Shown here: positions 1 to 10,164 of the stretch, in pieces
Numbering within the stretch: position 1 is the first letter of the stretch
How the letters are laid out: each line of letters opens with the position of its first letter
DNA from: RYN-433 sp036558265
GTDB lineage: Bacteria; Planctomycetota; Phycisphaerae; Tepidisphaerales; Tepidisphaeraceae
Assembly (NCBI GenBank): GCA_036558265.1
Contig: DATBFY010000625.1
Location: 1 to 15,127 of the forward strand
Direction of reading: 5' to 3'
DNA length: 15,127 bases
The notes under the pieces: model-generated
The model's database searches: none
What the model was told of the DNA's origin: nothing
The model's input: only the letters and a program-made list of their open reading frames with translations
Program-made: the position numbers and the translations under genes

Positions 1-581
1 TCGAAGGAATCGCGGTGGAGTTGTTTGGTCTGCTCGTCGAGGTTGAAGTCCTGGATAACCTGGTCGTTGAGCACGACCTTCACGTGGGGGCCCTGGCAGG
101 TGATGTGGTACTTGTTCCAGGCTTCGGGTTTGAAGGCGGCCTTGGCGGGGGCGATGCCGCGGTAGATGGCGCCGCACAACTGCTCGGCCTCGCCCTTGCC
201 GCCGTAATAGCGCGGGTCGACGATCTGGAGCTCCATCCCGTCGTAGGCCGGGTCGCCGTGGAGGGGGGCGCGCAGGGCGACGCCGCTGTTGCCGAGGGGC
301 GGGAGCTTGAATTCCAGCTCCAGCTCGAAATCGCCGTACTCGGCGTCGGAGATGAGCCAGGTGCCGCGCTGTTTGGAGCCGTGGAGGATGCCCTGGTCGT
401 CGACGGTCCACTCGACGCCGGGCGGCGCGGGCTTGCTGACCTCGTTCCACTCGACGGCCGTCCAGCCCTTGGGCGCGCCTTTTTCGGTGAAGAGGCGCTG
501 GGGTTTGGGTTGGTCTTTGGCGAGGGCGAGGGGGATGGAGAGGAGCAACGACCCGAGGAGGAGGGGGGAGAGGTGTCGCAT
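1..581 (-). CDS. Secreted DUF1080 / 3-keto-disaccharide hydrolase-like protein (partial)
   Basis: The frame opens at an ATG at 581 and stays open to the window edge (193 codons seen, C-terminus missing). Residues 1-21 form a signal peptide: basic start, Leu-rich core, small residues ending LALA before Lys-Asp. The mature part resembles the DUF1080 fold, a concanavalin-like beta sandwich: TVDDQGILHG (about 59-68), GTWLISDAEYGDFELELEFK (about 73-92), a GNSGVALR stretch, GMELQIVD, and NKYHITCQGPHVKVVLND near the visible end. Family members are secreted proteins, very abundant in planctomycetes, and are annotated as 3-keto-disaccharide hydrolases that act in polysaccharide breakdown; the exact substrate cannot be read from sequence. 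No Shine-Dalgarno precedes the ATG; a GATACT hexamer at 590-595 on the coding strand sits 8 bases upstream, which would give a nearly leaderless mRNA. Family call is firm, substrate unknown. Confidence 0.85.
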   Translation of the reverse strand, partial: MRHLSPLLLGSLLLSIPLALAKDQPKPQRLFTEKGAPKGWTAVEWNEVSKPAPPGVEWTVDDQGILHGSKQRGTWLISDAEYGDFELELEFKLPPLGNSGVALRAPLHGDPAYDGMELQIVDPRYYGGKGEAEQLCGAIYRGIAPAKAAFKPEAWNKYHITCQGPHVKVVLNDQVIQDFNLDEQTKQLHRDSF

Positions 582-657
582 GGGGGAAAAGTATCGTGCC
601 GGCGCCAGAGCCACGCAAGCGAATCCGGCACGTCTGCGCGGCGGGTGGCACGGCGGG

Positions 658-689
658 GTGGCACGGGCAAGCTCTCAGGCTTGCCCGTG
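658..689 (+). repeat. REP-like hairpin with GTGG head
   Basis: GTGG at 658-661 is followed directly by an 11-base perfect stem, CACGGGCAAGC (662-672) and GCTTGCCCGTG (679-689), around a 6-base loop TCTCAG. GTRG plus hairpin is the layout of REP sequences mobilised by RAYT transposases. It matches the element at 14556-14587 except for one compensated base pair in the stem (G-C against T-A) and one loop base. A partial copy of the head (GGGTGGCACGG) also lies just upstream at 643-653. Confidence 0.85.
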
Positions 690-792
690 GCGTCGTCACA
701 ATGCGCGTCCGGCTTGCCCAAGCGCGTATGTGGCGTCCGCTGACGGCATTTTCCTTGTCAGAGGATTCGGCGCGGGCCGGGCGCGAACCTAC

Positions 793-827
793 GACTTTGA
801 CCCAGAAACGGCGCCTGGGTCAAAGTC
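793..827. repeat. Perfect 13-bp stem hairpin repeat
   Basis: GACTTTGACCCAG (793-805) and CTGGGTCAAAGTC (815-827) form a perfect 13-base-pair stem with a 9-base loop. No T tract follows, so a simple intrinsic terminator is unlikely. There is no GTRG tetranucleotide directly 5' of the stem on either strand, so it probably belongs to another repeat family than the REPs nearby. Confidence 0.75.
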
Positions 828-864
828 TCCGGTGTCGCGGGGACGAGAGACGTTTGGTTGCGCG

Positions 865-904
865 CCGGGCTGGAGCCCGGGTCCGCCGCTGTCGCGGCGC
901 CTAC
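865..904 (-). repeat. REP-like element with GTAG head and second hairpin
   Basis: On the minus strand GTAG (904-901) is followed by a hairpin with stem CGCCGC/GCGGCG (positions 884-889 and 894-899) and a 4-base loop, then by a second perfect hairpin CCGGGCT/AGCCCGG (865-871 and 874-880). The GTAG head plus hairpin agrees with a REP in minus orientation; the stem sequence differs from the CACGGGC type elsewhere in the window. Confidence 0.65.
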
Positions 905-1036
905 ACCGTCCGGAAACCGCGCAGCCGGGCCACCCCCGCCCGTCGGGAGGAGTAACAGAGAAAAGGGGACGACGAGGGGACTTCGTGGGGACTTCGTGAG
1001 CGGCGCACTCGTCGTGAGAATCGCCTCGCGCGGAGG

Positions 1037-1500
1037 TTGACGGCTGTCCTTTGGGCGCATAGCTACGCGGGCGGTGACTACATCGAGCGCTGGGGTCACG
1101 CCGGGAAGCGGATCGTTTACTTCAACCGCGGGTTGCTCGACGTCGCCTTCGATCGTCGGCGTTATGCGACGGAATCGCTGAAATGGGGCTCGACGGCGCG
1201 AAGCATCTTGTACTTCGCCATTTTGAGAGAGAAACCGAGGCGTCGTTCTGGAACCGCTGCGGCTTCTCCTATCGCGACCTGCGCAAATCGTCCGGCGACC
1301 CGCAGGCAGAGCGCGCCTGGGTCGTGCCGTACTGGTTCCTCAGCGCATTGTTCGCGGGGTTGCCAGCGATGCGCCTCAATTCACATCGGCGGCGTCGGCG
1401 AACGCGAAGGGCTGGCCTGTGCCCCAACTGCGGGTACGACCTCCGCGCGACGCCCGACCGATGCCCGGAATGTGGTCGTGATTTCAACCATTGCGCATGA
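1037..1500 (+). pseudogene. Frame-disrupted membrane/zinc-ribbon protein gene (CPNCGYDLR type)
   Basis: The 3' part (readable from 1183 to the TGA at 1498-1500) encodes a hydrophobic helix (VVPYWFLSALFAGLPAMRL), a very basic run and a C-terminal zinc ribbon CPNCGYDLRATPDRCPECG. This arrangement is typical of a small planctomycete membrane-protein family. Family members usually begin with a membrane helix followed by an LW-R-SY segment; here LWAHSYAGGDYIERW occurs in a different frame from 1037 on, readable to about 1240. The two halves are therefore in two frames, and the N-terminal helix is not seen. The first half would start at TTG 1037 without a ribosome-binding site. I infer a degraded copy, or a single frameshift or sequencing error between about 1150 and 1240. 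The function of the family is unknown. An intact but short gene from ATG 1183 (105 residues) is the alternative. Confidence 0.55.
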
Positions 1501-1743
1501 TCGATGGGCTACGCAAGCGAATCAGTGAATCCGCGGAAGGGGGAGCGGAATTGCGGGCCGGGGGGAGAAACAGTCAGCGGCGCGGGAGGTAGGTTGTGGG
1601 GTCGAGCGCCGGGTGACGAGGCGACGGACTGAAGACACGCTGAAGCGTGAAGTCTGAATCGGCCCGTTCCATTGACTCGTGCGCGTCGGGACACGAAGAC
1701 CACGGGCAAACAAGTTTGCCCATGCCACCCTACTCCGAAGGGT
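1501..1743. other. Intergenic stretch with two hairpins
   Basis: I see no gene here. It contains the second copy of ACGCAAGCGAATC (1511-1523), a hairpin CACGCT/AGCGTG at 1636-1649 with outer pairing AGAC/GTCT, and a minus-strand REP-like hairpin at 1701-1728 just downstream of the STELLO gene's stop. Confidence 0.6.
1701..1728 (-). repeat. REP-like hairpin, minus orientation, GTGG head
   Basis: On the minus strand GTGG (1728-1725) directly precedes CATGGGCAAA, a 4-base loop and TTTGCCCGTG. The stem is 10 base pairs with one T-G wobble. It is clearly related to the hairpins at 658-689 and 14556-14587. It starts 16 bases past the stop of the STELLO-type gene, so it may sit in that transcript's 3' end. 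Confidence 0.8.
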
Positions 1744-2802
1744 TCAGGCTGGCCGGGCTTCAGAGATGCTTTCGACATCCGCGATCCAGGCCCGCAGCAG
1801 TTCCATCTCGTGCGGCTTGAGGAAGCCGGCGGAGATCAGGGCCTGGTGGCAACGAATCAGGTTGTCGGGGATGGCGGCCTGTCCGGGACGCAAGCTCAGG
1901 GATTCGAGGGTGCGGGCAATGGTGTGATTGTGGAGGTAGCCGGGGACCTCGTCGGCGAAGTCGCGCATCAGGTCGTGGGCGTTGCGTTCCTGCTCGACCT
2001 GCGGCGGGTGGAAGGTGGCGCCGAGGTTCAGCTCCCAGAGGCAGCGCTGGGCGACCAGGGATCGCCAGATGTCGGTCATGCGGAAGGTGCAGGTGCCGGG
2101 GAGGTACATCAGGGGGAAGGCGGGTGGGAACCACCAGGTGGCCTGGCTGTTGAAGGGGCACCAGGCGCCCGGGGCGAGGTGGACGCTGGTGCGGCGGGCG
2201 GGGTCGAAGGTGAAGGGTTCGCTGGCGATGGTGAGGCGCCAGACGGCGTCGACGTCGGGGGCGACGTTGGCGAGCTCCTGCTGGATGGGTGAGAGGATGC
2301 GCGCGGCGGGTTGCGGCGGCGATGCCGGTCCCACCGGATCGCGCGCCTTGTCGAGGGGGAAGCCGCGCGGCCAGATCACGTGGTGGGTGAAGCGGTGGTA
2401 GACGTTGAACCAGCCGGGGGTGGCGACGGGCTCGGCGTGGACCTCGGGCGTGCGCACAATCCAATCGGGGGCGGGGGCGTTGTCGTCGTCGGTCTCGTAG
2501 ATTCGATCGGCGCCGGCCTGGAAGGCGAGGAGGTAGGCGAGGTTCTTTCGGACGTAATGGCCGGTGGGCAGGAGGGGGGCGAGCTTGAAGGGGAGCGCGA
2601 GCTGCTCGGCGAGCGGGACGAAGCGGGTGCGCGGCAGGTCGAAGCGGGGGGGGCCCTTCTGGTCGCCGACGACGATCAGGTGCGAGCCGGTGCGCTGGAG
2701 TTGCGCGGCGTGGCGGTGGGTGGAGGGCGTGGGCTCCTGGATGGTGGTCATGACGCTGACGAAGGGGTCGGCGCCGGTGCCGTGGTCGTCGCCGCCGCTC
2801 AT
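1744..2802 (-). CDS. STELLO-type glycosyltransferase (DUF288 family)
   Basis: 352 residues. The start ATG at 2802 overlaps the stop of the upstream GT2 gene as ATGA, which fixes the start and indicates translational coupling. An N-terminal segment SVMTTIQEPTPST (about 16-28) is followed by a Rossmann-like strand HLIVVGDQKGP (about 41-51), and ETDDDN at 103-108 is a DxD-type metal/nucleotide-sugar site. Downstream are IWPRGFPLDK, a Trp/Pro-rich part (APGAWCPFNSQATWWFPPAFPLMYLPGTCTFRMTDIWRS in two blocks) and a helical C-terminus. These match the STELLO/DUF288 family known from plants, nematodes and scattered bacteria. The plant proteins are Golgi proteins that associate with cellulose synthase; the bacterial members have no settled role. 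No membrane segment is visible, so the enzyme is probably cytoplasmic. Transfer of a sugar to a surface glycan is inferred. Confidence 0.8.
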   Translation of the reverse strand: MSGGDDHGTGADPFVSVMTTIQEPTPSTHRHAAQLQRTGSHLIVVGDQKGPPRFDLPRTRFVPLAEQLALPFKLAPLLPTGHYVRKNLAYLLAFQAGADRIYETDDDNAPAPDWIVRTPEVHAEPVATPGWFNVYHRFTHHVIWPRGFPLDKARDPVGPASPPQPAARILSPIQQELANVAPDVDAVWRLTIASEPFTFDPARRTSVHLAPGAWCPFNSQATWWFPPAFPLMYLPGTCTFRMTDIWRSLVAQRCLWELNLGATFHPPQVEQERNAHDLMRDFADEVPGYLHNHTIARTLESLSLRPGQAAIPDNLIRCHQALISAGFLKPHEMELLRAWIADVESISEARPA

Positions 2803-3560
2803 GCCGGGATCCCCTGCTGTTTGCGGTACATGGACCAGAGCACGCGGAAGGCCTCCGTGAGGGACGATTTGCCGACGCTGCCGCTGGGGGAATTGTAATG
2901 GATGGGGATCTCGGTCCAGCGGCGCTGGTCGTGCATGGCGGCGCGGATCTCGGTCTGAAAGAAGTGGGCGCGGCTCTTGACGCCGGCCTGGACGACGCCG
3001 GCGAGGGTGTCGCGGGTGAAGCACTCGAAGCCGCTGGTCATGTCGGTCATGCGCGTGCCCAGGACGAAGTTGCTGAGGACCGTGCCGCCGCGGGAGATCA
3101 GGTAGCGCGACCAGGGGCCGTCGAAGGCGCCGCCTTTCATGAAGCGCGAGCCGCCGGCGTAATCGTAGCCCTGGGACATGGCGCGGAGGAAGCGCGGGAT
3201 CTCCTCGGGCAGGTGGGAGAGGCCGCCGTCCATCTCCAGGATCCAGTCGAAGCCGCCGGCGAGCGCCTGGGTGTAGCCGCGGAAGTAGGCATCGACGACG
3301 CAGCGGTTCTCGGGGGACCAGACGACGGTGAGGCGCGGCTCGGCCTGGGCGAGCTCGCGGGCGCGATCGACCGAGCCGTCGGAGCAGGCGCGGTCGAAGA
3401 CGGCGAAGAGGCGGTCGGCGGGTCCGAGCTGGGCGAGGACGCGGCGGACGAACTCGTCGATGGTGTCGCGCTCGTTGGCGAGGGGTGTGACGACGGCGAG
3501 GCGCGCGGTGCGATGGGGCAGAGATTCTCGAGTATTTTGCGTCACGGCCGCACCCGTCAT
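2799..3560 (-). CDS. Family 2 glycosyltransferase (DPM1/polyprenyl-phosphate type)
   Basis: 253 residues from ATG 3560. The GT-A fold is recognisable: LAVVTPLANERDTIDEFV near the N-terminus, then FAVFDRACSDGSVDRAREL, a VDAYFRGYTQAL segment, and EMDGGLSHLPEEIPRFL, which is the DxD-equivalent and acceptor part of dolichyl/undecaprenyl-phosphate glycosyltransferases (usually DADLSHDPE). VGKSSLTEAFRVLWSMYR closes the catalytic domain. No C-terminal membrane helices are present. The ATG lies at the edge of a 106-base inverted repeat (3555-3660) and has GGAGG directly abutting it, too close for a normal ribosome-binding site, so GTG 3545 is a possible alternative start. A TTG start at 3674 would translate the whole repeat and is unlikely. 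The gene reads into the STELLO gene (4-base overlap) and follows carB by 110 bases. Sugar and acceptor are unknown; a lipid phosphate acceptor is suggested by family. Confidence 0.82.
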   Translation of the reverse strand: MTGAAVTQNTRESLPHRTARLAVVTPLANERDTIDEFVRRVLAQLGPADRLFAVFDRACSDGSVDRARELAQAEPRLTVVWSPENRCVVDAYFRGYTQALAGGFDWILEMDGGLSHLPEEIPRFLRAMSQGYDYAGGSRFMKGGAFDGPWSRYLISRGGTVLSNFVLGTRMTDMTSGFECFTRDTLAGVVQAGVKSRAHFFQTEIRAAMHDQRRWTEIPIHYNSPSGSVGKSSLTEAFRVLWSMYRKQQGIPA

Positions 3561-3660
3561 CCTCCAGGAGGTTTTACCGACGAAGGATCTGGCTGCGAAG
3601 GGACGCGATCGTTCGTGTCGGCAAGATCCGTCGGTCGTTTGAAACTCCCTCAGGATGACG
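3555..3660. repeat. 106-base imperfect inverted repeat between carB and the GT2 gene
   Basis: The ends CGTCATCCT (3555-3563) and AGGATGACG (3652-3660) are perfect inverted copies. The arms pair further inwards: the left arm reads GGAGGTTTT then ACCGACGAAGGATCT, and the right arm read on the minus strand gives GGGAGTTTC then ACGACCGACGGATCT. It fills almost the whole gap between the carB stop (3671) and the GT2 gene, and its left terminus contains the ATG of that gene. The size and terminal inverted repeats suggest a miniature non-coding mobile element. Confidence 0.8.
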
Positions 3661-3670
3661 TCCGACGTCT

Positions 3671-7339
<3,669 letters not shown>

Positions 7340-7360
7340 AGGGGGTCAGGGAAGAAGGCG

Positions 7361-7444
7361 GAAGGATGAAGGATGAAACCGATCACGGACAACGAACGCT
7401 TGCCGTGATCTGATTCATCCTTCTGCCCTCATCCTTCATCCTTC
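7361..7444. repeat. Inverted repeat upstream of carB
   Basis: GAAGGATGAA (7361-7370) is the complement of TTCATCCTTC at 7414-7423, and GAAGGATGAAGGAT (7361-7374) is the complement of 7431-7444. Inside, GATCACGG (7381-7388) pairs with CCGTGATC (7403-7410) around 14 bases. It fills much of the 202-base gap between the divergent carB and GT1 genes, where their promoters must lie. Confidence 0.7.
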
Positions 7445-7541
7445 GATTTCTTCAGCCTTCGATTTTTCGGGGCGTGAGTGTACAAGGGTCGAGGGCATTT
7501 TCCAATGAACGCGAGGGCCGCGTCGCGCGCGGCGGATCATC

Positions 7542-8825
7542 ATGGACGTCCTGATCACCCCGGTCGGCTCGGCCGGCGACAACTACCCCTTCATCGGCCT
7601 GGGCACCGAGCTCGCCCGGCGCGGGCACCGCGTCAGCGTCCTCACCAACGACCATTTTGCCCCGATCGTCCGCGGGCTGGGACTGGAGTTCATCTCGACC
7701 GGGACGGACGAGGAGTACCGCCGCGTCATCAACAACCCTGACATCTGGCACCCGCGCAAGGGGTTCAAGCACATCATGGCCGGCCTGGGGGAGGTGAACG
7801 GCCGACTTTTCGACCTGATCCGGCCGCGGATCGATAACCAGACGCTGATCGTCGCCGGCACACTCGACTTCGCGTCGCGAACGATCGCGGAGAAGGAGGG
7901 TATTCCCGCGGTCGTCACGCTTCACCTCTCGCCCTCGATCCCGCGGACGCTCTATCAGGTGCCCACGCTGACCGGGACGACCAACCTTTCGCGCCTGCCG
8001 CGATTCCTGAAACGCGCGATGTGGAAGGTGGTGGACTGGTACCTGATCAACCCCAACGTCGCCCCGATCCTCGATGCGCTGCGGGCGCGGGTGGGGCTTG
8101 CGCCCGATCGCAAGGTGTTCGACCGCGCCATCCACTCGCCGCTGTTGACGGTGGGCATGTGGCCCGAGTGGTTCGCGCCCACGCAGCCGGATTGTCCGCC
8201 GTTTTTCAAGCTGACCGGCTTTCCACTGTTCGACGCTCCCGACGCGCAGCCGATGCCGCCCGACGTCGCCGACTTCTGCCAGGCCGGCGACCCGCCGCTG
8301 GTCTTCACGCCCGGATCGGCCAACATTCACGGCCACGAGTTCTTCCAGGCGGCCGTCGATGCCGCCCGCCTGCTCGACCGGCGTGCGCTGCTGCTGACGC
8401 GATTTGCCGATCAGATCCCGGCCGACCTGCCGCCGACCGTCCGCCACGTCCCCTTCGCCCCGTTCACCCAGCTCCTGCCCCGATGCGCCGCGCTCGTTCA
8501 TCACGGCGGGATCGGCACGACTTCGGCGGCGCTGGCGGCCGGCATCCCGCAGCTCATCATGCCGCTGAGCCACGACCAGCCGGACAACGCCGCCCGCGTG
8601 ATCGCATTGAACGCGGGCGACCGGCTGATGCCCAAACATTTCCGAGGCACGGCTGTCGCAAAGATCCTCTCGCGTCTGCTCGAATCGCCGGACGTCAAAG
8701 CCGCCTGCGCCCTGGCCGCGCAACGCTGCGCCGCCCGGGACGCGCTCCGCGAGACGGCGGATCGGATCGAATCCGCCATCAAACCGGCCGCCGCGCGTAC
8801 GGCAGATTACATATCCGCTTCCTGA
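7542..8825 (+). CDS. GT1-family glycosyltransferase (MGT/UGT-like)
   Basis: 427 residues from ATG 7542. The N-terminal acceptor domain opens with LITPVGSAGDNYPFIGLGTELARRGHRVSVLTN (in two blocks, about 4-36), the first Rossmann strand and helix of GT-B enzymes that use nucleotide sugars. FTPGSANIHGHEFF (about 255-268) marks the start of the second domain. The donor-site signature is HHGGIGTTSAALAAG followed by IPQLIMPLSHDQPDNA (320-350), very close to the UDP-glycosyltransferase pattern. Such enzymes glycosylate lipids, sterols or small molecules; the acceptor cannot be read. There is no signal peptide. It is divergent from carB and lies 59 bases upstream of the lipase-like gene, which may be co-transcribed. 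Only a weak GGCGGA precedes the start. Confidence 0.88.
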   Translation: MDVLITPVGSAGDNYPFIGLGTELARRGHRVSVLTNDHFAPIVRGLGLEFISTGTDEEYRRVINNPDIWHPRKGFKHIMAGLGEVNGRLFDLIRPRIDNQTLIVAGTLDFASRTIAEKEGIPAVVTLHLSPSIPRTLYQVPTLTGTTNLSRLPRFLKRAMWKVVDWYLINPNVAPILDALRARVGLAPDRKVFDRAIHSPLLTVGMWPEWFAPTQPDCPPFFKLTGFPLFDAPDAQPMPPDVADFCQAGDPPLVFTPGSANIHGHEFFQAAVDAARLLDRRALLLTRFADQIPADLPPTVRHVPFAPFTQLLPRCAALVHHGGIGTTSAALAAGIPQLIMPLSHDQPDNAARVIALNAGDRLMPKHFRGTAVAKILSRLLESPDVKAACALAAQRCAARDALRETADRIESAIKPAAARTADYISAS

Positions 8826-8867
8826 TCCGCGCTCGGCGATTCGGCTATTCACGGCCCGCGCCCCCGG

Positions 8868-8873
8868 TAGAAT
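8868..8873 (+). promoter_or_regulatory. Possible -10 box before the lipase gene
   Basis: TAGAAT lies 11 bases before ATG 8885 with no good -35 box. If used, it would give an mRNA with almost no leader. Weak evidence; transcription from the GT1 gene upstream is equally possible. Confidence 0.3.
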
Positions 8874-8884
8874 TAACGCCCGCC

Positions 8885-9691
8885 ATGACGCGCATCCCCA
8901 TCGTCCTCCACCACGGGCTCTTCGGATACGACTCGGTCGGCGTCGGCAAGTTCCGCTGGGCCTACTTCCAGGGGATCGACAAGGCCCTGCGAAGGGCCGG
9001 GCACCCGGTCGTGGTCACCAAGGTCCACCCGACCGGCGGGATCGCCCGCCGCGCCGCCGAGCTCAAGTCCGCCCTCGAGACCGGCCTGGCAACCCTCAAC
9101 GGCGACGGACGGGGCAAGATCCTCCTGGTCGCCCACTCCATGGGCGGTCTCGACGCCCGTTACGTGCTCCACGAGCTGGGCATGGCCGACCGCGTCGCCG
9201 CATTGCTGACCATCACGACCCCCCACCGCGGCAGCCCCTACGCCGACTGGTGCGTTCGCCACCTGGGCAAGCGCCTGGGCGGATTCGAGCTGATGGAGAT
9301 GCTCGGCCTGGACGTCACCGCCGTCCGCGACCTGACCACTGAATCGTGCGCGGCCTTCAACGAGCGCATCACGGACGTCCCGGGTGTCGGTTACTTCTCG
9401 GTCTCGGCCGCGCGCGAGTGGCCCAAGGTCGCGCCGTTCGTCCTCCACTCCCACAAGGTCATCTCCGACGCCGAGGGCGAAAACGACGGCATGGTCAGCG
9501 TCCGATCGAGCACCTGGGGCACCCACCTGGGCACCTGGCGGGCCGATCACCTCCACACGATCAACAAGCGATACGTGCTGGAGTTCCGCAAGCGAACGGG
9601 GAACATCGCGCCGTACTACGTGAAAGCGGTGGGTGAGGTGCTTCGGTTGATTGCTGCAAATCAGAGGAAAGATGAGGGGATGAGGAGGTGA
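8885..9691 (+). CDS. Lipase-type alpha/beta hydrolase
   Basis: 268 residues. It resembles class I bacterial triacylglycerol lipases: HHGLFG (9-14) for the oxyanion hole, nucleophile elbow AHSMGG with Ser85, ITTPHRGSP (110-118), ENDGMVSVRSSTWG with the likely catalytic Asp201, and ADHL with the likely catalytic His222. The reaction would be ester hydrolysis of lipids. No signal peptide is seen, so it would act inside the cell, unlike the secreted Pseudomonas enzymes, and no foldase gene is nearby. There is no Shine-Dalgarno before the ATG. The last residues (NQRKDEGMRR) and the stop are encoded by the left inverted repeat of the four-helix-bundle cassette, so the original C-terminus may have been replaced. 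The family call is strong; substrate is uncertain. Confidence 0.85.
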   Translation: MTRIPIVLHHGLFGYDSVGVGKFRWAYFQGIDKALRRAGHPVVVTKVHPTGGIARRAAELKSALETGLATLNGDGRGKILLVAHSMGGLDARYVLHELGMADRVAALLTITTPHRGSPYADWCVRHLGKRLGGFELMEMLGLDVTAVRDLTTESCAAFNERITDVPGVGYFSVSAAREWPKVAPFVLHSHKVISDAEGENDGMVSVRSSTWGTHLGTWRADHLHTINKRYVLEFRKRTGNIAPYYVKAVGEVLRLIAANQRKDEGMRR

Positions 9692-9708
9692 GGGGATGAG
9701 GGGAAGGG
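9666..9708. repeat. Left inverted repeat of four-helix-bundle cassette
   Basis: A purine-rich segment made of GAGGGGATGAGGAGGTGAGGGG-type words. Its complement is found at 10126-10164 with about 27 of 31 aligned bases identical (one a gap), apart from a 4-base length difference towards the cassette interior. It contains the lipase stop codon and the ribosome-binding site and ATG of the bundle gene. Confidence 0.8.
9683..9688 (+). promoter_or_regulatory. Strong ribosome-binding site of the four-helix-bundle gene
   Basis: AGGAGG sits 7 bases before ATG 9696 and supports that start over GTG 9711. It lies within the inverted repeat, so the cassette carries its own translation signal; only this gene and the lipoprotein gene at 13890 have a clear Shine-Dalgarno in the window. 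Confidence 0.65.
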
Positions 9709-10106
9709 TCGTGATTCGCTCGCACAAGGAGCTGGATGTCTGGAAAAGCGCGATGGACGCCGCGATGGGAATCTTCCGGCTGACGCGTTCGTTCCCAGCG
9801 GAAGAGCGGTACAGCCTCGTGGACCAGATCAGGCGCTCATCCCGTTCGGTCCCGACGCAGATCTCGGAAGCGTGGCGGAAGCGTCGCTACATTGCGTCGT
9901 TCCGAAACAAGCTTAACGACTCAGAGGGCGAAGCCGCCGAGACGCAAACCTCCGTCGAATTCGCGCGTCGCTGTGGATACTGGAGCGATGCGATTGCCGC
10001 CGAGCTCGACCAACGATATGAGGTGATCATCAAGCAGCTCGTGCGCATGCACGAGAACGCCGAACAGTGGTGCGGCGGCGTGAGCAATGATGGTCGCAAG
10101 ACGTAA
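9696..10106 (+). CDS. Four-helix-bundle protein (23S rRNA IVS-protein family)
   Basis: 136 residues from ATG 9696. It has SHKELDVWKSAMDAAMGIFRLTRSFP at the N-terminus (in two blocks), then IRRSSRSVPTQISEAWRKRR and FRNKLNDSEGEAAETQ, the hallmark of the family named for proteins encoded in 23S rRNA intervening sequences of Leptospira, Coxiella and others, also found as stand-alone genes and as Avd-like partners of diversity-generating reverse transcriptases. The usual helix motif reads Ser-(I/V)-Pro-x-N-I-A-E-G; here it is SVPTQISEAW. The biochemical role is unknown; pentameric basic bundles that bind nucleic acid have been described for Avd. No reverse transcriptase or variable repeat is seen. 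The gene is framed by inverted repeats (9666-9708 and 10126-10164) and looks like an inserted cassette between the lipase and acetamidase genes. Confidence 0.88.
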   Translation: MRGRVVIRSHKELDVWKSAMDAAMGIFRLTRSFPAEERYSLVDQIRRSSRSVPTQISEAWRKRRYIASFRNKLNDSEGEAAETQTSVEFARRCGYWSDAIAAELDQRYEVIIKQLVRMHENAEQWCGGVSNDGRKT

Positions 10107-10125
10107 CGACAGCGGTGATCCGAGT

Positions 10126-10164
10126 CCCTTCACCCCCTCATCTCCTAATCCCCTCACCTCTTCC
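10126..10164. repeat. Right inverted repeat of four-helix-bundle cassette
   Basis: A pyrimidine-rich segment complementary to 9666-9708. It ends at the base before the ATG of the acetamidase gene (10165), so the cassette has replaced or covered that gene's own leader. It offers no Shine-Dalgarno for the acetamidase. Confidence 0.8.

Larger units (their letters stand above)
582..1036. other. Gene-free stretch rich in hairpin repeats
   Basis: No convincing gene lies here; frames that happen to be open give Arg/Pro/Gly-rich low-complexity products with no family resemblance. The stretch holds three palindromic elements (658-689, 793-827, 865-904, listed separately) and an 11-base tandem duplication GGGACTTCGTG at 977-987 and 988-998. 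A 13-base word ACGCAAGCGAATC at 613-625 recurs in direct orientation at 1511-1523, so the two copies bracket the hairpins and the broken gene at 1037-1500. Confidence 0.7.

Noticed and set aside
7452..9691. Long frames antisense to the GT1 gene (7452-8852) and in another plus frame across GT1 and lipase (8021-9691)
   Set aside because: The first is an Arg/Gly/Asp-rich shadow; the second shares only its 3' part with the lipase frame and its N-terminal half is Arg/Pro/Ala-rich nonsense, so the lipase start is at 8885.
9696..10106. Diversity-generating retroelement accessory (Avd) gene
   Set aside because: The protein family is related, but no reverse transcriptase, template repeat or variable repeat is present in the window.
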